Assembly (NCBI GenBank): GCA_947372365.1
Contig: CANBTK010000050.1
Location: 1 to 8,403 of the forward strand
Direction of reading: 5' to 3'
Source: Flavipsychrobacter stenotrophus
Lineage (GTDB): Bacteria > Bacteroidota > Bacteroidia > Chitinophagales > Chitinophagaceae
Length of the DNA: 8,403 nucleotides
In this document: piece after piece, positions 6,501 to 8,403 of the stretch
Numbering within the stretch: the first letter of the stretch is position 1
Layout: the number at the start of each line of letters is the position of its first letter
The notes under the pieces: generated by a model
Database searches by the model: none
What the model saw: the letters and a program-made list of their open reading frames with translations, nothing else
Told to the model about the DNA's origin: nothing
Translations under genes and position numbers: made by a program

Positions 6501-6939
6501 GCTTGCCGGTATGGTACACTACCAGCTTATCGCCGACAAGGTTCCAGGTACCCGAAATGGTAACGGCTGAAATCTGTGATTCGTCAATAAGCCCTATGTT
6601 GGTTTGCTGAAATTCGTCGTAAGAATTGTAGAGTACAATATTGAAGCGCGCCGGAAACTGGCCGCCCATTTTTTTCTCAATAACTTTTATGTTGTTTTCG
6701 GCTTCCTCCGCTACATAGCGGCCCAGTTGCCTGCCTGCCTTATCGTAATGGTAAACCCTGAAGTGTTTGGTATCAAAAAATTTCCAGTCAAATTTTCGGT
6801 GCTGTATGCGGTTCTGGCCGAAGGTTTCAACATATGACTGCGCGCTTGCTGTTTTTGGCACAGCAATAGCCAGGCACAATATAAGTGCAGTAAAAAAGGA
6901 GGTAAATAGGGATTGGCCTTGCTTGGTTATGTTTATCAT
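3559..6939 (-). CDS. outer-membrane protein: peptidase MA-like domain, TolB-like propeller and Omp85-like barrel
   Basis: The protein has 1126 residues. Residues 1-33 are a signal peptide ending TASA before QSY. Residues about 50-290 resemble a peptidase MA/gluzincin fold: KHFRVYHY, a NIVLYNSYDEF strand, and an AGKAFWKFVADNYG helix. The helix that would carry HExxH reads GMARVVMQRMIFG (157-169), so no zinc catalysis is expected. Residues about 315-560 are PD40/TolB-like propeller repeats (RDIRVSPRGTEISYVAW, KLVFSAIKKSQTDLYSF, GILFLSNRP). Residues about 605-710 are a Thr/Ser/Lys-rich linker with five to six lysines in a row. Residues about 715-1126 look like a barrel, with SLRGYKQG (991-998), similar to the Omp85 RGF/RGY loop motif, then EVRLPV and a terminal phenylalanine, as BAM-assembled barrels require. 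It likely sits in the outer membrane with a large periplasmic N-terminal part. A role in protein or lipid transport is inference. Similar Bacteroidota proteins are often labelled TolB. It is divergent from the MBL gene (144-nt gap), and no clear -7 box was seen. Confidence 0.8.
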   Translation of the reverse strand: MINITKQGQSLFTSFFTALILCLAIAVPKTASAQSYVETFGQNRIQHRKFDWKFFDTKHFRVYHYDKAGRQLGRYVAEEAENNIKVIEKKMGGQFPARFNIVLYNSYDEFQQTNIGLIDESQISAVTISGTWNLVGDKLVVYHTGKHTDLRRQIQAGMARVVMQRMIFGESFKKMAKTALLINLPQWTTDGFIAYLVDGWNTEANSEWKRLLDARPNVGFHELSELYPEMAGKAFWKFVADNYGVEKMKALLGDMQQRTSLNKSMKDKANLGMKVTKAYDSCMAYYKKCYALDSFNQELPDSTHGLISLKVPKEPNTIIRDIRVSPRGTEISYVAWHDGEYTIYLQKTAKGHVQSTLLEGGVKDLTQEIDPNYPLMAWSNAGNKLAILYKKANKTYLRIYNSQKSRIENYVIPPNRFDRVLGMCFMQDDDKLVFSAIKKSQTDLYSFTIKGSKMANITDDAWDDIEPVFVSGGSRKGILFLSNRPKPNMTVPLGVNELPTGPMNVYFYNTTTQRQELLQCSDITTGHIAQPIQYGPDNFAYLYDGNGITNKYVVMFARDKHNMDTAYSVPITNYNTSIISHQYNVAVEEVADVIQVKKKYMVYFHKLEMPTDSTPAKHLVPTTLSVEKMEPVASSGGVINASGKHTPLTEPATDVSTKAEIKGGNAFQTEFSDTTTVRAKKKKKHFNDTPDVVENTEADSSTLAVITDSAYVKMKPSPYRVSFKPDMFNVRIDNSILFTQYQSYANNNGQYQPPSIGALTTINMNELLENHKITAGFQIPVDLASSAYFLQYSNTKRKLDWSVLGLRTQKKEAGTIVYPYHSEAQDAIFKNVSNILQGNISYPFSKVRSFRFSTALRQDRLTLKAQDSLSLRYELPDNNLFWSLSRAEYVFDNTISPILNIRRGTRFKAYSEYMYQINGTKQSCYNIGFDFRTYRKIYKNSIWATRVAYGHSDGSAQVQYQLGGVDNWIASQSANNNPSGGNYGFIALATSLRGYKQGARKGNNFAVMSTEVRLPVLTTFVKRPIQSALLKNLQAVAFCDAGSAWRGFLPSAENRAASYVYPQVGNPLGPGSVIVAVTVPDASGLGLGYGGGLRTTMFGYFVRFDAAWNIDGSRKPIYYFAIGTDF

Positions 6940-7083
6940 TGTTAACAGGGTATGACGCTATTGTTTGCGTAATGTTTAATTCATGCGCTCATTTTATTTG
7001 GTTAATACTGATAATAATAACACACTTATGGCACTGCTGCCGTAGTTTTGCAGTACAAATTAATAAAAATCTACGAAATAGAG
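6940..7083. promoter_or_regulatory. divergent promoter region
   Basis: These 144 nt separate the start codons of the outer-membrane protein (minus) and the MBL hydrolase (plus), so both promoters must lie here or inside the opposite gene. An 8-bp palindrome TGTTAACA (6940-6947) touches the minus-strand start codon. The middle is A/T-rich with ATAATAATAA. A plus-strand -7 box is visible; no exact minus-strand one is. Confidence 0.5.
7043..7050 (+). promoter_or_regulatory. Bacteroidota -7 promoter box (TAGTTTTG)
   Basis: TAGTTTTG fits TAnnTTTG and lies 33 nt before the ATG at 7084. That would give a leader of about 25-30 nt rich in A and T, which is typical for unstructured Bacteroidota leaders. 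No TTG is seen at the usual -33 spacing. Confidence 0.5.
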
Positions 7084-7722
7084 ATGTTAAATGTTGTTTT
7101 TTTTACGTTCAACCCCTTTGAGGAGAATACCTACATCATTAGCAATGAACTGAAACAATGCTGGATTGTGGACCCCGGCATGTACTATCCCGAGGAGGTA
7201 AAAATGTTCACCAACTACATACAGGAAAAACAACTGCAACCCCAGGGCATCATTAATACACATGCCCACCTGGACCATATTTTTGGCGTACAGGCATTGA
7301 TGGACAAGTACAGTATCCCTTTCGCCATGCACCAATCAGAAACACCTGTGCTTGAGCGGGCATCCGATTCCGCGGCTATGTTTGGTGTTGATTTGGCTGT
7401 GCCGCCAACGCCCGATTTTTACATTAAAGAAACTGAGCCACTTAAACTGGGCGATGATACGCTTGAAGTAAGGTTTACGCCAGGCCACTCACCGGGCAGC
7501 ATTTCGTTCTACTACGCCCCTGGCAACTGGGTTATATCAGGCGACGTACTTTTTGCTGGCGGCATAGGCCGTACCGATTTGCCCGGCGGCAACTTTGATA
7601 CCCTCATTAAGAGCATTAAAACACAACTGTTTACGCTACCCGGCAATACACAGGTTCTATCAGGCCACGGCGGCGCCACGCATATTGACGAGGAGAAGAA
7701 GGACAACCCGTACGTTAAATAG
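7084..7722 (+). CDS. metallo-beta-lactamase-fold hydrolase, glyoxalase II-like
   Basis: This is a cytoplasmic 212-residue single-domain MBL-fold enzyme. All metal ligands are visible: the THAHLDH motif (59-65, with H60, H62, D64, H65), H135 in FTPGHSPGS, D154 in ISGDVLF and H195 in LSGHGG. The GRTDLPGG stretch (162-169) and the end GHGGATHIDEEKKDNPYVK place it with the short YcbL-like glyoxalase II-type hydrolases, which lack the long C-terminal helical domain of full glyoxalase II. Thioester hydrolysis is likely, but the natural substrate is unknown. I chose ATG 7084 because the family normally begins just before the FTFNPFEENTYI strand. An in-frame TTG at 7048 overlaps the -7 box and would add 12 unneeded residues. 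The gene has its own promoter and is probably monocistronic, with a strong hairpin 60 nt after the stop codon. Confidence 0.92.
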   Translation: MLNVVFFTFNPFEENTYIISNELKQCWIVDPGMYYPEEVKMFTNYIQEKQLQPQGIINTHAHLDHIFGVQALMDKYSIPFAMHQSETPVLERASDSAAMFGVDLAVPPTPDFYIKETEPLKLGDDTLEVRFTPGHSPGSISFYYAPGNWVISGDVLFAGGIGRTDLPGGNFDTLIKSIKTQLFTLPGNTQVLSGHGGATHIDEEKKDNPYVK

Positions 7723-7782
7723 ACAGAATAAGAGTGCTTTCATTAATTACACGCGCACAGCAGAAATGAATAATGCCGTTAG

Positions 7783-7812
7783 CTTTGATAACTTTTTAGA
7801 AAGTTGTCAAAG
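7783..7812 (+). terminator. 13-bp hairpin after the MBL gene
   Basis: CTTTGATAACTTT (7783-7795) pairs with AAAGTTGTCAAAG (7800-7812) around a TTAG tetraloop, with 12 Watson-Crick pairs and one G-U pair. It lies 60 nt after the MBL stop codon. The downstream side (GTTGTTGT) is U-containing but not a true U-tract. It is most likely a terminator; an operator for the lipoprotein gene is possible because the dyad is also symmetric in DNA. Confidence 0.5.
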
Positions 7813-7883
7813 GTTGTTGTATTACGGCGCCTACTGCACAATACCGACTATGAGTTATCACGACCGGCCATGCATTTTTTTGC

Positions 7884-7891
7884 TAACTTTA
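7884..7891 (+). promoter_or_regulatory. near-consensus -7 box (TAACTTTA)
   Basis: TAACTTTA matches TAnnTTTG at all fixed positions but the last, and ends 3 nt before the ATG at 7895. The placement is the same as at 1767-1774. It is weak alone, but supported by the parallel and by the need for a promoter after the hairpin. Confidence 0.3.
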
Positions 7892-7894
7892 AAA

Positions 7895-8403
7895 ATGTCA
7901 AGGCTATCCCTTCTTGTGTTGGTACTCATGTTTTTGGGTTGTAGTAGCAAAAGTGAACGTGGATACTATTGGGTAGGGACACAGAGTAGAGGGTTGGCGC
8001 AGGACACCTGTTATTTCCGACAAAACACCACTACCCGCAATGACAGCATTATACTGGAATGCAATTTTGGGGAAGGGCAATCTCAATTTTTTGTGTTCAG
8101 TGCAAAGGACAAAGCAAACGCTTATACCAACGGCCGGCTTACCAACAGAGATCTGTACCTCGGTAACAAACTCATACACAAAGCCAGTAAAACCATTTTT
8201 ACATTTGTCGCAGATACTGTTGTAATTGCAGGTTCCCAAAGGGTGCCGCTCTATAAATATTGCTATGACGAAGAACATACTTACGATGCTGGGTGCAACT
8301 ATTATTGGTGTCCCGGTATAGGTATAGTATATTTCTCATCAACTGCATGGGGCAATAGCTACAGGCTTTATACAAACGATGCAAAAACAGACAGTACAAT
8401 CAC
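7895..8403 (+). CDS. unrecognised lipoprotein (5' part, runs off the window)
   Basis: The frame is open from ATG 7895 to the last base: 169 codons plus 2 nt, with no stop. Residues 1-15 form a short hydrophobic lipoprotein signal (MSRLSLLVLVLMFLG) followed by lipobox cysteine C16 and SSKSERG, so the mature protein should be lipid-anchored, in the inner or outer membrane. The rest is rich in beta-type alternation, Tyr, Thr and Asn, with further cysteines at 39, 56, 123, 134 and 139 and a CNYYWCPGIGIVYFSS segment (134-149) that looks like a strand pair near a C-terminus. I recognise no family. The frame is also open upstream, with an ATG at 7766, but that start would put 43 residues ahead of the signal and include the hairpin, so 7895 is preferred. 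Hand-counted 60-nt stretches give about 37-43% G+C, lower than in the propeller gene (48-53%), hinting at relaxed selection or acquisition. Confidence 0.75.
   Translation, partial: MSRLSLLVLVLMFLGCSSKSERGYYWVGTQSRGLAQDTCYFRQNTTTRNDSIILECNFGEGQSQFFVFSAKDKANAYTNGRLTNRDLYLGNKLIHKASKTIFTFVADTVVIAGSQRVPLYKYCYDEEHTYDAGCNYYWCPGIGIVYFSSTAWGNSYRLYTNDAKTDSTI

Noticed and set aside
7048..7050. TTG at 7048 as the start of the MBL hydrolase
   Set aside because: It lies inside the -7 promoter box and adds 12 residues not expected in the family; ATG 7084 fits.
7766..7894. Upstream ATG at 7766 as the start of the lipoprotein gene
   Set aside because: It would put 43 residues in front of a well-formed lipoprotein signal and run the coding region through a strong hairpin.
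7904..8399. Minus-strand open frames at the right edge
   Set aside because: They overlap the plus-strand frame with a clear lipoprotein signal and lipobox, which explains the region better.
1..8403. CRISPR arrays, tRNA or rRNA genes, transposases, phage or defence genes
   Set aside because: By eye I saw no regularly spaced repeats, cloverleaf with a GTTCRA arm, rRNA core or transposase motif. A covariance search for small RNAs could not be run.

Overview
The window looks like a chromosomal segment from a Bacteroidota bacterium, probably of the Chitinophagaceae/Sphingobacteriales type. Three things point there: a secreted protein with a C-terminal type IX secretion (T9SS) sorting domain, TAnnTTTG-type -7 promoter boxes in place of sigma70 boxes, and start codons without clear Shine-Dalgarno sequences. 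The lineage is inferred; there is no marker gene in the window. G+C is about 48-53% in hand-counted stretches of the large genes and lower (about 37-43%) in the last gene.

Layout. Positions 1-597 hold the 3' end of a cell-wall-binding protein with two LysM repeats; its start lies outside the window. After 43 nt comes hpt (641-1174), a purine-salvage phosphoribosyltransferase with a GTG start. A gene-free stretch of about 600 nt (1175-1777) follows. It contains two repeat-like structured blocks, several hairpins, a 13-nt exact direct repeat, and a dyad plus -7 box just before the next gene. Positions 1778-3553 encode a secreted seven-repeat SBBP-type beta-propeller with a type A T9SS tail. Only 5 nt away and convergent with it, 3559-6939 on the minus strand encodes a 1126-aa outer-membrane protein. 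It has a signal peptide, a gluzincin-like domain without HExxH, a TolB/PD40-like propeller, a low-complexity linker and an Omp85-like barrel. Divergent from that gene is a glyoxalase II-type metallo-beta-lactamase-fold hydrolase (7084-7722). A strong 13-bp hairpin follows it, then a lipoprotein gene (7895 onward) that runs off the right edge.

How they fit together. The LysM protein, the propeller protein, the Omp85-like protein and the lipoprotein all belong to the envelope or cell surface. hpt and the MBL hydrolase are cytoplasmic metabolic enzymes. Gene orientation allows at most one short co-directional unit (LysM gene plus hpt); the rest are single genes with their own promoters. I see no defence system, mobile element, CRISPR array, tRNA or rRNA. 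The most unusual items are the three-part outer-membrane protein with its degenerate peptidase-like domain, the structured repeat blocks at 1306-1610, the promoter boxes almost touching two start codons, and the unrecognised lipoprotein at the right edge.
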